A stretch of 64,000 nucleotides of DNA, taken from the NCBI GenBank assembly GCA_001466705.2, contig LATX02000212.1, forward strand, positions 310,001-374,000. The letters run 5' to 3'. The notes under the pieces were generated by a model. The model did no database searches. It saw only the letters and a program-made list of their open reading frames with translations, and was not told the DNA's origin. Source of the stretch: Moniliophthora roreri. Lineage: Eukaryota > Basidiomycota > Agaricomycetes > Agaricales > Marasmiaceae. Numbering within the stretch: position 1 is the first letter of the stretch; each line of letters starts with the position of its first letter. Below, piece after piece: positions 1-12,426 of the stretch. Both the position numbers and the translations under genes were made by a program.

Positions 1-1408
1 AAGGAGAAAAGAGACTGAAGGCGAGCCATGAGAAGAGGGAGCACTTGAGAGCGAACACTGGGAATTGAGTCATGACCGCGACAATGGTGCACTTATATAC
101 GCGAAAAACTTCCAAGACATTTCTCTACGGAATGTCTTGGGCCTGCGAATGCCAATATTCGGCTTTGCGAGCATCGTATGCATCGGGATGCAACGTACCT
201 GTAATCACGGCTGTAAATGTATGAACAATTCTTGGCGGGCGACTAGGGCGACGTGAAGTGATGATACCTTGGAATTTCAATACGATGAAGATAGTAACTT
301 GAAGGTCTACTTGGTCCTTTTGGACTTGTGAGCGAGTCTAGCACTCTACGACTTCAAAACCACACCGACTCCACAGAACAGACGTCGAAGCCTTGCTTCT
401 TTGCTGATAGACTTCCACGGAGACCGTATACAGTCGTAATATGCCATACCTGGATAAATATCCATCAGTATGTTCGGTAGTGATGCAACGTCTGAGACAT
501 TTACCGGTTATCACTTCGTCCTTGTTATCCGGACGAGGTTCACGAAACTGAGCGGGAAAGGCTGTAGCTTGTCAATCTGAATGTGCAGTGCCCATATAGG
601 ACTGACAACGGCCGTCATAAGAAAGGATTCATTAAGAGCCAGATAAAGTCACATCTTCGTCTGTACAGGAAATACAGCTGAGTGGGTGTAACGAACGACA
701 GAATAGCACACGTTACCTCTTCTGTCGAGCCCCTTTCACAATTATGATCTTCATCCAGGCCGAGTGATACCGGTGACAGCGAATGAACGGTTTCTTCAGG
801 CACTTTGCATTACCGGGGTCGCTGATTCACCGCAACGAGCATTTTATTGGTACGTCAAAGAACAACGCAGGCGAGACAGATCCATGATGTTCCTGACGAC
901 AATTGAAATCCTGGGGACCGATTCCAGTACAAATGGCGAAAAGTTTTTTCGACCGTATTCCGATTCTTGGTTCTATTCTCTAGAACATCGACGTCGAGAC
1001 GTTGTGGAGACGTCAACCCTGGTGCAATCGTGTACGTCAAGCCGCGAAGACGTGGGAACGGAAAAGATTCATTCTTCAAGAACGATACCTCCTGCGACAG
1101 TGGATCGGTGGATGAGGTCGGAGAAGCGTTACGAGGAAAACCGTGACGCGGTCGAGATGGCTTGCGGAACTGATCGTGAGAACGGGGACTTAGGACATTT
1201 TCAAGTCTACAGGTGAACTTAGAGTGGATTCGACAGCGAATATACTGATAAGTAACAATGGTAAAACTACAACAGAGGCATGTACGTACTAAAAATTCAA
1301 AATACATGGAGGAAAGGAAATAACGAAAACGACCATCGAAGAGACCAAAAGCTACAACCCAGATACTATATGTTATGTTCTCCCGAGAAGAGAATGACTA
1401 CAAAGAGT
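1..1408. other. No supportable gene
   Basis: Open stretches of up to 150 codons exist on both strands between about 760 and 1310, but they mirror each other. They have no recognisable domain and no convincing start or splice context. I see no RNA gene or repeat here. The last part is presumably the 3' flank of the minus-strand bHLH gene that ends at 1409. Confidence 0.5.
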
Positions 1409-2702
1409 CTACTCAGTCCTCTGCTTCTTGCCATCTTCCTCCTTGCCCTGCTCGTTATCCTCATGTGGCCTCTTCGTTCCATTTGCCTTATTCTCCGCAG
1501 CAGGAGCTGGAGGCGGACCACTAGCACCACTCTTGAATTGTTCCAGCTCAGCCTCAGCCCTTTGTCGCAGGTTGCGCTCTTCTGTCCACATATTCCTAAC
1601 TTCTTCCAGCTGGGCTTGCAAATCACCCATCGCTTGGTCCATCAATAGCTTCTCCAACGTCCACTTTTCGATGTTTCGTGCTTCGTTCTCCTTTAAGTGG
1701 TGGATGTACTGGACTGCACGTGAGAGAATGGCACCCTTGGATTTCTCGCCTGAGCCATTAGGAACGATGCGACCGAGTTCGTTGATGCCTTCATTGATGT
1801 TGCTTCGCCGACGGCGCTCGACTTCTTTCTGTTGAATAAAAATGAGCATGGGAGAGAACATGGGTAGAGTCATGACTTACGTGATTATCTTTCCTCTGTC
1901 TCGTCCACTCATCGCTTCCCATTTGTGGGTTGTTTCTCCGTCTGCCGGTAGCCGCAGGAGCGGGTGTTGTCGTAGGCGAGTCCTTTTCTTTGCTATCAGA
2001 CCCGTCATCATCTCCCACATCGTCCGCATTATCATGAGACACAGGTGCCGGAGGTGCCACCTGCATGGCGACCGCGCTCAACTGGCCCAGGTTTGGTGGA
2101 CCTCGTGGGTGCGAATTGGGTCCTGTCTCTGCTAGTCCGGGGGGAGGAAAGCCCGCAGACAGCTGCGGCATAGGAACACCAGGTAATACTGACGCTCCTG
2201 GTTGAGAAGCGTTTGGTGGAGGGAAATTTGCTTGTTGAGAGGCGAGGTTGGACAAGGTCTGAGCAGCATCCTCCTTGAGTTTGCCATCGGGTGTTACCTA
2301 GTAGTCTGCGTTAGATGCGATGTCACATGAGGAACGGTGTGGACGAGGAGGGCGTGATAGAGCATCGCGATCACGTGTAGTAGCAGAGCACAGTCGGCGT
2401 CCAAGGAAATGGAGATGAAGATAACAAGGGATAAGGTGAAATGAAATCGAAAAGGCCACAGGAATAATGGGTTACTGAGATGATGCAACTCGACGCAAAC
2501 AAACAAATCCCGAGGTGACACTTACGACTTGGCTGAAGACTCCGGGGATATGTTGTAGAAGCGTCATGATTTGATCTCGATCAAGTGAAGGATATCCAGC
2601 TACATTGATACCAGCTGGAGGCGGAGCTCCCGGCTGTTGAGCTGCAGGTGCTGTCGACGTCGTCGACTGTGGTACGACAGTTTCAGTTGCACTTGGTGCC
2701 AT
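1409..2702 (-). CDS. bHLH transcription factor, CBF1/USF type
   Basis: Predicted nuclear DNA-binding regulator of E-box (CACGTG) promoters, related to yeast Cbf1 and animal USF. Three exons read 2702-2526, 2297-1881 and 1828-1409, joined by GT-AG introns. The first two exons give a Pro/Ala/Gln-rich, probably disordered N-terminus. Exon 3 opens with the basic region KEVERRRRSNINEG, preceded by a His at the end of exon 2, so the class B pattern His5-Glu9-Arg13 is complete. Helix 1 (INELGRIVP), a loop and helix 2 (GAILSRAVQYIHHLKENE) follow, then a heptad-like helix suggesting a leucine zipper. The C-terminus is acidic and Lys-rich. The start is the ATG followed by MAPSATETVV. Family knowledge gives DNA binding; the target genes are unknown. 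Cbf1 homologues act in sulfur metabolism and at centromeres in yeasts, which need not hold here. Confidence 0.88.
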
Positions 2703-3855
2703 GGTGTTGATGTGAATGATTTGTACTATACATCGATTATTATTGTCAGCTTTGACAAAAATTTACGATACGACCAAGTACGCACTTGTAGCTGCTCAAA
2801 GGTATTTCCCCCGCTCTGAAAGGATTTAACAACTCGCAAGGAATAAGCAAGGACTAATCAAAGATTAATGAATATTTTGACCAAAATTCAAGTAATTCGT
2901 ACTTGGAATGAGACAAGTCAGGACCTGCAGCCGAAGGGGCGAGGAGGGGTATGGATCTTGGAGGAGCGCGTATGGGGGTGCTGACCTGGGGAGGGTCGTC
3001 ACATGGGTTTCAGCAAGTCACACCTTTTTGAGTCAAATCATGCGTAGGACCCCGAAAGTCCCCCGGTCACCACATGCCGCCCATCTTCTCACGCCCCGTG
3101 TTTCTTCTCACCAGATTTATTTTTTTCTCCTCCTTTACCGCCGATTTTCTGCAAAAAACCTTGAATAAAGTCCTACGAGGTCACTGCTAGATTTTTATGG
3201 CTCTTTACCTGCAGGATGCCACTTGAAATCGACCATTCATCTCTATACACCACGTTTCGGGGGTCACCACGAGGACATGCCATACCACGTGTATTCTTCC
3301 ATCAATCGAACTGCCTTTTGAGCTTCGATGTTCGCACCACCGCTTTTTCAGTCTCGACCCTCCCAAGCTGGGACGCTCGGACTCTGTCTATAAATCCCCT
3401 TGCTGTTCTCAGGGAATTTGGAGAAGGTACCAAACTTCAAGACTCCACGCTAAAACCGAGTTACTAATCACCTGGGAACTCATTGGATCCGTTATCAAAA
3501 AAAACCTTAGACGACTTCTCCTCATGGCCCATCACGAAATAGCTGTTTGAATATCCTATCCTATGAAAAGTTCTAAAGAGAAATAAGCTATCAGACCATT
3601 TAATCCAATCGAATGCCTCCTATATCGCGTGTATGTACTGTGTGATATATATAGGCTATAGGGAATATGTAGAAATCCTTGTACAAGTAATCGGAAACAC
3701 CGTCGATGACTTCTAAACGTTTATCGCCATCATGTTCGCAATCAGCAAGTGAGAGAATAAATAGAAAATCTGCCCATATCCCAATACCGCTTAGGTGGGC
3801 GCTTACTGTTGGTCGGGAGGAAGAGCATTGTACTTGGGGCATAGATCAAAACCAC
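2703..3855. other. Intergenic, between bHLH promoter and laccase remnant
   Basis: This stretch should hold the promoter of the minus-strand bHLH gene and the 3' flank of the laccase remnant. It is partly pyrimidine-rich on the plus strand (about 3060-3160). I found no gene, RNA or clear repeat in it. Confidence 0.45.
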
Positions 3856-6132
3856 TCAGCTACACCGTCGCAAAGCATCGGTAAAACTTTCCGGATCATC
3901 AGCTCAAAAGATATGCTCACCAGGCGGGTGAATAACATCGTGCCATCCAGGCGTCCTCTCCGCCATGACCGCAGCAAAACCGCTACAAGGAAAATGAACC
4001 ATCAGTTTCGGAGGTTAGAGAATATTCGAGACGTACGTCTCAAGATGCCAATCGATGTGGCAGTGAAGGAACCAAGGGCCAGAATTGTCGGTGACAAAAC
4101 GAATGGTGACATTATCCCTGCCTTTGCCAGAGTTGACCGTGTCTCTTCGAACCTAAAAGAATACGATAAGCGAAAAAATGCTACGGAGATATTCACCGGC
4201 CATTCACCGGGTTCTCAAAGTTATAAACGTCACTGCCTGCGACTCGGACGACGTCGAAAGCATGCTATATCGATGGATTAACGAATAATGCCTCAAGTTG
4301 TAAGACAAGAGCACGTATGCCGTGCAAATGAATCGGGTGCTCGAATCCTTTTATACCTCCACCAGTGAAGGAAATCTCGATAGTCTTGTTCGGGCCGGGA
4401 AGCTCGTAAATTGATCCAGGAGGAAGCAGTTCACCAACCGTGCGAGCACCGCTCAGAACTTGGAGGATATCAATAGGGGGGTTCATAAACGAGACGTCAT
4501 TGATGAAGAATCTTTCGGAAGACTGACGTTGAAGGTTTGAAGTTGGAATTCATGTCACAAAACCGCAAAACAGAGAGAGCCAAACGTACAGTGCTGCAGT
4601 GAAGGTTGATGGCATGGTCGACACCTCCGGGGAAAGGCTGTCCTGGCGCTCCTGGGTTCTCGAGAGGCTAAAGGTACCACGGGTGATTAGAATGCGACAA
4701 CTAGTGGATAGGTATCGAGCATACGCGAAGGACACTCTCTTTCAATTCATTCTGCGGTTCAAAGTCCCCATCAATAGACTCCTCGTCAGGCGCGCCTACG
4801 TAGCGCAGAATAACAGAGTTGATGCCGCGGTTGAAGCCGTTGTCTCACGAACTCGGCACGAATCCCTGGGAAGTGGTGTCAGCAATGCGATCAGATTATT
4901 ACCTCGGAAGAGATAAAGTCGCGACGAACGGTACTTTCCGACGGGTTGATTAACATCGAGCTACAGGAATACCGTGTCATCAGCAGTTAGAGGGTGGCGC
5001 GAAGCAGTGCTACGTACGACGAATGAATAGCGCTGGGAGGTGAAGATGCGGCACCTGTCCTGCTTGGACGGGTTGATGTTTAATACCGTCGGCTTCAATG
5101 ACGGGCCTGTGTACAATAATGAGAGATAGCCCCGAATCAAAGGTAGAATTCACCAACATATCATGGTCCTCAATCCAGAACTCATAATCAGGCTGGCATG
5201 CAATGTTGACAACACGCATGCGATAGCTATACGCATATCAGGTCCAGGATCGAAATCCATTCGTACTAAAGGACGTACCGCTTATCCTGCTCAACAGTGA
5301 TCACCGCCAGTGGAGTTGGAGAGTCGTTATCTTTCCAGCTGTTGTTTGGTCCGGTCAGAAGCGACGTTTTCAAGCGCTCAAAGTCAAAACCCACCGGCCC
5401 GTTAATGAGCGTCGAGTCATGTTTCCTGTATGAGATGGTCAACATTGAAGTAAAAGATCGAGAGTGATCTGACTCACGGGAGCTCGAGTTCCGGAGCTGG
5501 AAAATGGTATCAATCGGCCAAAGTGATGACCATAGATTCTAATGACGGGCATCAACAGGGCGCCTGCGAACAAAGATATTAACTGACCGTCATCAATGTC
5601 GTAGAGGTTGGCGAAAGGATCATTCGGGTCGTACACCACGAACGCTCCTCGTACTCCGTCGCAATACGTCAAAGTTGTAGAGGAAACTGTCTCCTTGAAT
5701 GATCGGGCACTGGGTAACAAATGCAGGTCCGTCTGCCCATGCGGTGGTCTTCTGAAGGAGACCGTGCCAGTGCTGTCAAAGAACATCGTCAGTTGTAGTC
5801 GTCATGGCTGATCGAAGTTCGATTCAAACAATGCTAGTCGAAAGCAACATCTCTGGGTCGCTCAAGTTGTTGATGGCATCGAGCCTCCCTAGCGAGTGTG
5901 CCCTCCTTCAGCATTGGCCTCTAGATCGGAGAGCAGTGCTAACCTTGTTCCCTACGATTGATGGCACAATGACCTGACCTCCGGCAAGTGATGCGCTCCT
6001 GGTAAAACCGTCCGGACTGACAACACGATTTTGGATAACGAGGTCAGAGACGGGACCGACCGCGGCAAAGGCTTTGCCCAGAAGCATTAAAGTGTATACA
6101 AGTACTGAGAGCAAGGTTGAGAGGCGAGACAT
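3856..6132 (-). pseudogene. Laccase (multicopper oxidase) pseudogene
   Basis: Remains of a secreted laccase, the copper enzyme that oxidises phenols and reduces oxygen to water. From 6132 the frame shows a signal peptide ([17 protein letters not shown]...) and mature start [19 protein letters not shown]. Copper motif HWHG lies near 5760, HPIHLHG near 4330 and HCHIDWHLE near 4040. Lesions I can see: a deletion of about 50 bp at 5666/5667 removes the WYHSH copper motif and shifts frame. Codon 5510-5512 is TGA where the family has Trp in ADWYH. There is an indel near 5047-5057 just before RIFTSQRYSFV and a further frame break around 4870-4930. An intron donor at 4318 reads AT instead of GT. A TGA at 3904-3906 precedes the last residues. 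The usual multi-intron layout is still recognisable. It cannot encode active laccase. Confidence 0.9.
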
Positions 6133-7139
6133 TGAAAGAGCAAAGAACGCTGGGAAGCAGTTGCTTCTGTATGGCGCTTCTAAAGGCCTCTAGCCTAAGG
6201 TACCACTGAAACCATTTTGGTTCGGACCCATAATCGGCAAGATTGTACAGTCGTTGAACTGATAGCCAGCTATGAGAAAGTTTTCGATGGTAGTGGCGGA
6301 TTGTGATGATCGTACAGCGCCACCGTTCCTCGAAGAGATGGGGTGTGATATTGCCGGTACGAAATCGAGAGTCTCCCTGAAAGAGAAAATGGTGGATAAT
6401 GACGTATAATGAACCCATAAACCGAAGTAACTATGAGGAGACGCGGGAGCCCTGCCAAAAAAAGTGGAAATTGTATTGACTTCATGTCTCGATCTGGAAG
6501 GTAGTCATGAATATCACAAGAATGTAGATTGAAAACCTTATTGTAGGAATCCATCTAACGGAGGGACTTGGTAGACTTCATTGACACGAGTGCTCGTTCT
6601 CCCTAGAGGCAGGGACGTGCATACTTAGTTGCAGGCCATACACCTGGGCAGGAGCCGGAGTTGATCCGATAGCGCATCATGAGAAAAGTTTGAGTGAGAC
6701 ATGTGGGTATCGAAGCTTTTGCTCTCCAATCGCGTTTGTGAAGCTCTCAGTGAAGGGCTGCGCATCACAGTCGCACGTAGGGAATCGGGATGTACTGATC
6801 CCGAGTATATCAAAGCCGTTCGGAGAAGGTCCTAACCAAGACTACCACATCATGATAACCGGTAGAACCACTGTTATACCTCAAGGAGACGGTATACTTA
6901 GTAGTTCCATAAATGAAGAAATGAACGAGCTCACCACTAACCAATCCGTCAAGTGATTTATGACGCCGTTGCCATAGCGTTCAACGCAAACTCACAGAGG
7001 AGCTTGAGCTCACAGGCATGTTGAGCGATGCGGACGACATCTGCGAAGTGTGTAGACGGGAGTGGGTCGGACCTGGTGATGATAAAGGTCCAAAGATCGC
7101 GTGTTGGGCGTTTAATCGACTCCCACGGTTTCTGTTCTC
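6133..7139. other. Intergenic, divergent 5' flanks
   Basis: Lies between the start of the laccase remnant (minus) and the F-box gene (plus), so both promoters would be here. Short open frames on the minus strand (6044-6554) show no domain. No repeat or RNA gene was recognised. Confidence 0.4.
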
Positions 7140-8872
7140 ATGCCTTCCAACTCGAATCGCACAAGGTATGCTCTGTATCGTCTCTTGCCATGAAATCTGC
7201 TGATAAATAATGCCTACCAATCTTTAAAAGGATCTCCTCTCTTCCACCAGAGACTCTTCTTCACATCTTCGGTTTCTCCGTGGAAAAGAATGTCTTTGGG
7301 CCTCCAAGCATATCCCGTTCAGATTCGTCCAAATTGGGTGCAGTCTGTTCCCTATGGAGAAGCCTGTCCCTATCGACCCCCAAGGTCTGGACAAAAATCT
7401 CCGTCTTCGTGTCATCAATGCCATTGCCTTCATCGACCGTGGTTTCGGCTCTCAAAAGGCATATCGAACTCTCTAAAAACGCTCCTCTCGAGTTAGGGGT
7501 AGAATGGAGAGTCTTTGGAGGTACTTCAAACCCATTATTGGAGATATTGCAGGCCCATGCCTCACGATGGTCTCATTTGTCCTGCAAAATCAATGGCAAT
7601 GTCACTGGCAGTATTGTCGATATTAATTCCAATCATCGATTCTACTCGTTCGCCCTCCCGGGCTTACCGTTCCTGCGTTCTCTGGACATTGAAGCCACAA
7701 ACCTGGACTGCAGTGCTTTCGAGAAACTACTGGAGTGCACGTCACCCCAGAAGCTCCAGGCATTGCACCTCAGCGCTCTTGATCATTTCTTACCACCTAA
7801 GACCACACAACTCATTGCTCGGTCGTTGAACCACATTACCCATGTCATGATGCAAGTCACTTCCACCGCCGCCTTGACGGTCTTAAACGCATGTCCAAAC
7901 CTCATTTCAGCGCATTTCTCAATTCCTTCATCCGTAGAGTCACACTACTTTTTCCGGGAAGCTTACGCTGACCTGTACGACGAAGATGACTCTGATCCGG
8001 AAGACGATAGGGCTGACGATATGGATGAACAGCTTTTGAGATGGACATTAAGGGATTCTGGGAGCCAGGGCGACATCCATGAATGGAGAATGGCGCAGAG
8101 GGAGCTCGAGAATCGTCTCAACAAGAACTTCCCTCTTTGTCTCTCGCATCTTCGCTCCCTCACTCTCCGAGTCACAGATTCATCCGATGCCTGGAGAAGA
8201 ATGCCATTTTGGGCGGTCTGTAGGATTCTGAATGCGCTTACATGCCCTTCACTCACATCCTTCGCGCTGATTGCAAATGCGACAAAGGATGAAGAAACCC
8301 ATGATGATGGCTTCACCAGTGAAAAGGATGCTGGCGCTAGCCTGGTCCCCGCACTGGAATGGTTTTTCAATAAATCTGGCATCGCAGCCACGTTACAAAG
8401 TTTAGCATTGCACTCCATCCCTCTCAGGGAAACACAACTCATCGAACTTCTCGAAATGACTTCGTATTTGACCGAGCTAAACATCTCGGAAGCCGCAGAC
8501 ATCGATCACGAATCATTTTGCTGGTCCATAAAGGAGAGCAAGGATATCACTGGTACAGTGCTCATGAAACGGATGGTTCTCTCCAAAGGATGTCCCGAAA
8601 GCACCAACGGCAACGATTCAGCACGAACGCTTCTCCCCAGACTGAGGCAGCTCGCTCTTACCGTCAATAAGGACTGGCAAGACCACGCATTTGAGGATAT
8701 GCTCGAATCGCGTTTCAGTAGTGGGAGCACAGATGGGCTGCAGTCAGTGTTTCTGCGAGTCCTTGACATAGAATATCTGGATCTGGAACGCCTGAAGAAG
8801 CTGCAATTGTCCGGTTTAGCGATACGAGTCATGGACGGGCAACAATCGGAGGAGATTCTGGGATACAGCTGA
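7140..8872 (+). CDS. F-box/leucine-rich-repeat-like protein
   Basis: Probable substrate-recognition subunit of an SCF ubiquitin ligase. The long open frame has no ATG near its start. A tiny first exon at 7140-7165 supplies ATG and eight codons, and a 65-nt intron (GTATGC donor, CTGATAA branch-like site, AG at 7230) leads into exon 2 from 7231. The product is 555 residues. The F-box is ISSLPPETLLHIFGFSV at residues 9-25, followed by VCSLWRSLSLSTPKVWTKI, a signature of expanded agaricomycete F-box families. The rest has irregular Leu-rich repeats and a very acidic stretch near residue 260. It is clearly paralogous to the minus-strand gene at 47300-49251, sharing the VTSTAA, CPNLISA and TCPSL blocks. 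The substrate is unknown. Confidence 0.78.
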
Positions 8873-9394
8873 GGAAGAGCACGGCTGAGTTCCATTGTTT
8901 GGTTGACCTCTTGACATATATCTACCTATCATCCTTCTTGGTACTTGATACACTTGAATCCTTTGGGATACAAACGTGCACATGATTGAGATACAAATGC
9001 CACTTTCGTATACAGTGCAGCTAGTCGTGACTTGGGGAGCCGGTGATTTGAGTGCTTGTCGTCCAACGTCGGTGAAAGATCGTTCACCTCAAAAAGGAAA
9101 AAACAAACAGTTAACCCAATGGTGCGACCAAACTGCATGAATTGAATACTGTAAGCATAGGGTAGAGTTGTTTGAAAACCGATTCCACAAACCCCAATAT
9201 AAGGGCGCCGAACAAACCCGAAGGACATGCAGATAGTTGGAGTGGAAGGGGAGAGGCAACAGCCAAGGCAGATAAGGTAAAGATTATGGTGGATCTCATG
9301 ATTCTTTTTCCCTCGGGAAGCCGACAATATTCATATAATCAGTACATACAATGCAATATGTTCTATACCAACTTTGTCCTCTCACTCAGATCCA
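8873..9394. other. Convergent 3' flanks
   Basis: Lies between the stop of the plus-strand F-box gene and the stop of the minus-strand deubiquitinase. Short frames here have no recognisable content, and I see no gene. Confidence 0.4.
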
Positions 9395-11740
9395 TCAGGC
9401 CGCCTTCGTCCTGTACAACAACACGTACGCCGAAGAATCCTCTCCTCCACCATCCAAGGTTGCCAGTTTCTCTTTCGGGAAGATGGACACCTTGTCATCA
9501 TCAAACTTGTACCAATCCTCATCATCCTCGTGTGCATACTCGTCAATTTTTTTCCCAGCGGGTTGATCTACATCCATCGCATTCGAGTCCGTGTTGGCGG
9601 TAGGAACACTTGAAGGGTTGGTGGTGCCAGCACTCTGAGCAGCCGGGCCGCTATACAGTCTGGGTGGAGGACGATGGAACACGCTCTTTTTCACGAAGCC
9701 CATGTAATGACCTGAGTCAGCGGCCGCACCCTTGTGTGTCACGATAGCTAACAATGCAATCAGAATCCATGATTATAGACCCCTTCGAGGAGAACACTCA
9801 CCGACCAACTCATATAGCCCATTCCAGCTAGCGCCAATGTCGTTTTTGACGTCAGCATCGACGAGACCTTCGAGTTCGGCTTGCTCCCTCTGCCTGTATA
9901 CGCTCTCTTCCTCTAGTTCGCCACCCTGAGTAGCCGTCGCTGCAGTGGATGACTCCGCCTCAGCAGGTGTTTCGGTGGACGCGCTAGAGTCTGCGGGGGT
10001 AGCAGACGAGGTGGTCTGCTCACGAGCCTTCTTCGTCCTCTTGCGAACTTTCCGCCTTTCAGCTCGCTCCTTCTCGATTTCCTGCATTCTCCTACTGGCA
10101 GGTAATAACTTTGCCTTCAGCTCGGGCGTGACGATGTCTAGAGCATCATAGTACTCGGGGAACTTGACTTTCCTCTGCCAATGAATGTTCAACTTGGGTA
10201 TGCCGAACGAGTGCACAATAATACTAACCATGATCTTCGCCTTCTTTTGTACATCTGCTTTCCAAGCGAACCGAACCATTTGTACAGTCAAATAACTTGG
10301 GAGACGAGTTAGCCTAGAAGTTTGTGTGTACTCTGCCGTGCGCCCGAGACTTGGCGAGTCTTTTGATAGCGTCGAGTTTAAAGCCTAAGTAGAATCACAG
10401 GTTGGAACCATTTTAGAGAGATCGGGCACATAACATACCCCAAGAATACCACTCTGCATGTAGTTCGTCTGTCCTGTAATATTACACTCGATCTTCATGA
10501 TCCTTTCGGTTGAGATGGAAGGTGGCTCATCAGGTGCTTCCAGAGTTGACAGCCTGCCCATCAATTCAGTTGGACAACGAGTCGCCGGATCGTGGTACTC
10601 ACTCTCGTCGAACTTCACTCATTAGGTACTGCTCGATGAACTTGCGTGTACCTCCGGCTGTACCGGGAGGAATGAGCGCCTCCGCTACATTGACTTCTCG
10701 GAGTGAGTTGAGGACTTGGGAATAACATTCTTCGGCATCTTGTTGAGCGAATCCGCCGCCCATGGTAGCACCTTTTCCACTCCGATCCCGTTCTGCGAAT
10801 TGGGGATTGACCTGCCAACGGTATGAAATGAGCGACTATTGCCATATGTCATAGCATGAAGTCACCCAACTTGTCTGAGAACATTGAGGAAACTGGCTGG
10901 ATTCACGGGGTCGGTAGTACAGGCCATGCCTGCGTAAAGATCGCGCAGAGACGCGGGCAAGCCACTCAAAGATGGGTTTGCGGAAGTGGAAGGTTGACCG
11001 GATTGGGAACTGGAAGAGTGTAAGTCTCAGGGATCTCTTAAACGCCTGTCTACGTACACTCCCAAAGAAACTTGGAGTTCGGGGATAGCACGTAGGGCTT
11101 GTACAGTCGAGTTCATGTAACATGTATTGCCCAAACTAGACGCTGTGATCAGCGGAATGAAACAAGGGAAGACGTCACGACAGACTTTCGCAATCCGACT
11201 GGCATTTCCAGCTGAAGGGAGTACTAGCGTAAGCCTCTGCTTCAAATAGGAAAGGACGGGAACATACAGCGCCGGCAAGCTCTTCATCGTCCATATCTAA
11301 TCGTGGATCATTCAGTCGCGGTGTATTGAGCTGAATCCCGTTGATCACACACCTTCCAAGAAAACAACAGGCTTTTCCGGTGCTTTGGGCAGCTCACCTG
11401 CTGTTCCGATGACCATAAACGTCTGGCCCTGCAAACGCCGCCATTTTTCAGCTCCGAGTCCTTCGATAAAAAAACATTTAGTGTGCGTACGGCTTTTGGA
11501 CCGATCTTTGCCCAGTTAGAGTCGTCCTAGATGGATGTATAGATAAGCAGCTGCACGAGTATCGCATAGAATGAAAGCTACCTTCAACATCCCTCCTTTA
11601 ACCATAATCTTCATTCTATCCAAAGGAACGCCAGTGACTTGGTAAACGGCTTCCTTGAATGCTTTCGGAGGGAGATCTGGGTCGAGCTGGACATTATGTG
11701 TTTTCCCTGCGTGCTTGATGCTCACTGCGAGCGGCGCCAT
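9395..11740 (-). CDS. UBP6: Ubiquitin carboxyl-terminal hydrolase, UBP6/USP14 type
   Basis: Proteasome-associated cysteine protease that removes ubiquitin from substrates at the 19S particle. The N-terminus (MAPLAVSIKHAGKTHNVQLD) is a ubiquitin-like domain, as in yeast Ubp6 and human USP14. The catalytic Cys box reads SLGNTCYMN near 11110-11135, and the His box is DSGHYMGFV near 9680-9710. The downstream DWYKFDDDKV and SAYVLLYR blocks complete the USP fold. Between them lie QQDAEECYSQ and YLTVQMVRFAWK motifs and a charged insertion rich in Glu, Ala and Ser (about 9900-10110). About ten exons are needed, with first exon 11740-11582 and second from 11526. Several introns are 50-60 nt. Start and stop are unambiguous. 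The catalytic residues appear intact. Confidence 0.9.
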
Positions 11741-11987
11741 TGATGAATAGATGATGGATGGGAAGAAAAGTAAAAATGAGGGAAAGAAAGAAACTTCGCG
11801 GACGCGCGTACACTAAAATTCGTCATACCCTTGGTCGGCGGGCCGTTGTGCCGGAGACTAGCGGGGCAGATCTCGTATGCTCAGTCGGTATGTAGCCATA
11901 GATGTTCATTGCAGAGAAAAGGTAAAGGAATGTTTTAAGCGAGGTACATATTGAAGTACACAAAATGGCTTGTTTCAGCAATAACCC

Positions 11988-12426
11988 TCATACCAGACGC
12001 CTGCTTCTGCGGGCCTGAGCATGAGTATGCAGCCTGTGCTGCTTAGGCTGTCGCCGAGGTGCCGGAGGGGCATACATTTCCATTTCCATCTGGTGCCTGT
12101 ATTGAACCGGAAAGTAGGCAGCCAATGGCTCAGGGATAGGTTCTAGTTTAGAGTTGTCCTGAATCATAAAGGTTTTCCCTCGTGCCTATCGGAAGGGAAT
12201 CAGCAGCCGAATTGCTAGAGGAGTCCAAGTAACGCACCTCTTCATCAATGACAATATGTCCATTCTGACCAGCAGATTTTGAGCTACCTCTCTCCCGGAG
12301 CTTTTGTCGCAACAACATGAAGATGCCAGTCACTGCGAATATCCAGACGACGACAAGGAATACAATGAGGAGAATGCTCAAGGGTGACAGGGCGTGGCCG
12401 TCTTCGGAAGTGAGGAGGCTGGACAT
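11988..12426 (-). CDS. Small single-pass membrane protein
   Basis: Two exons (12426-12238 and 12185-11988) around a 52-nt intron give 128 residues in a clean frame. A short luminal N-terminus (MSSLLTSEDGHALSP) precedes one hydrophobic helix, LSILLIVFLVVVWIFAVTGI, at about residues 14-33. A basic cytoplasmic flank (LLRQKLRERG) follows, and the tail is rich in Arg, His and Gln, ending RRSRRLV. The frame stays open upstream to 12630, but the ATG at 12426 places the helix in the usual position. I do not recognise the family. The topology (N-out, basic side in) is inferred from the positive-inside rule. Confidence 0.62.

Noticed and set aside
764..1307. 150-codon frames on both strands
   Set aside because: They overlap each other antisense and show no domain, start context or splice partners.
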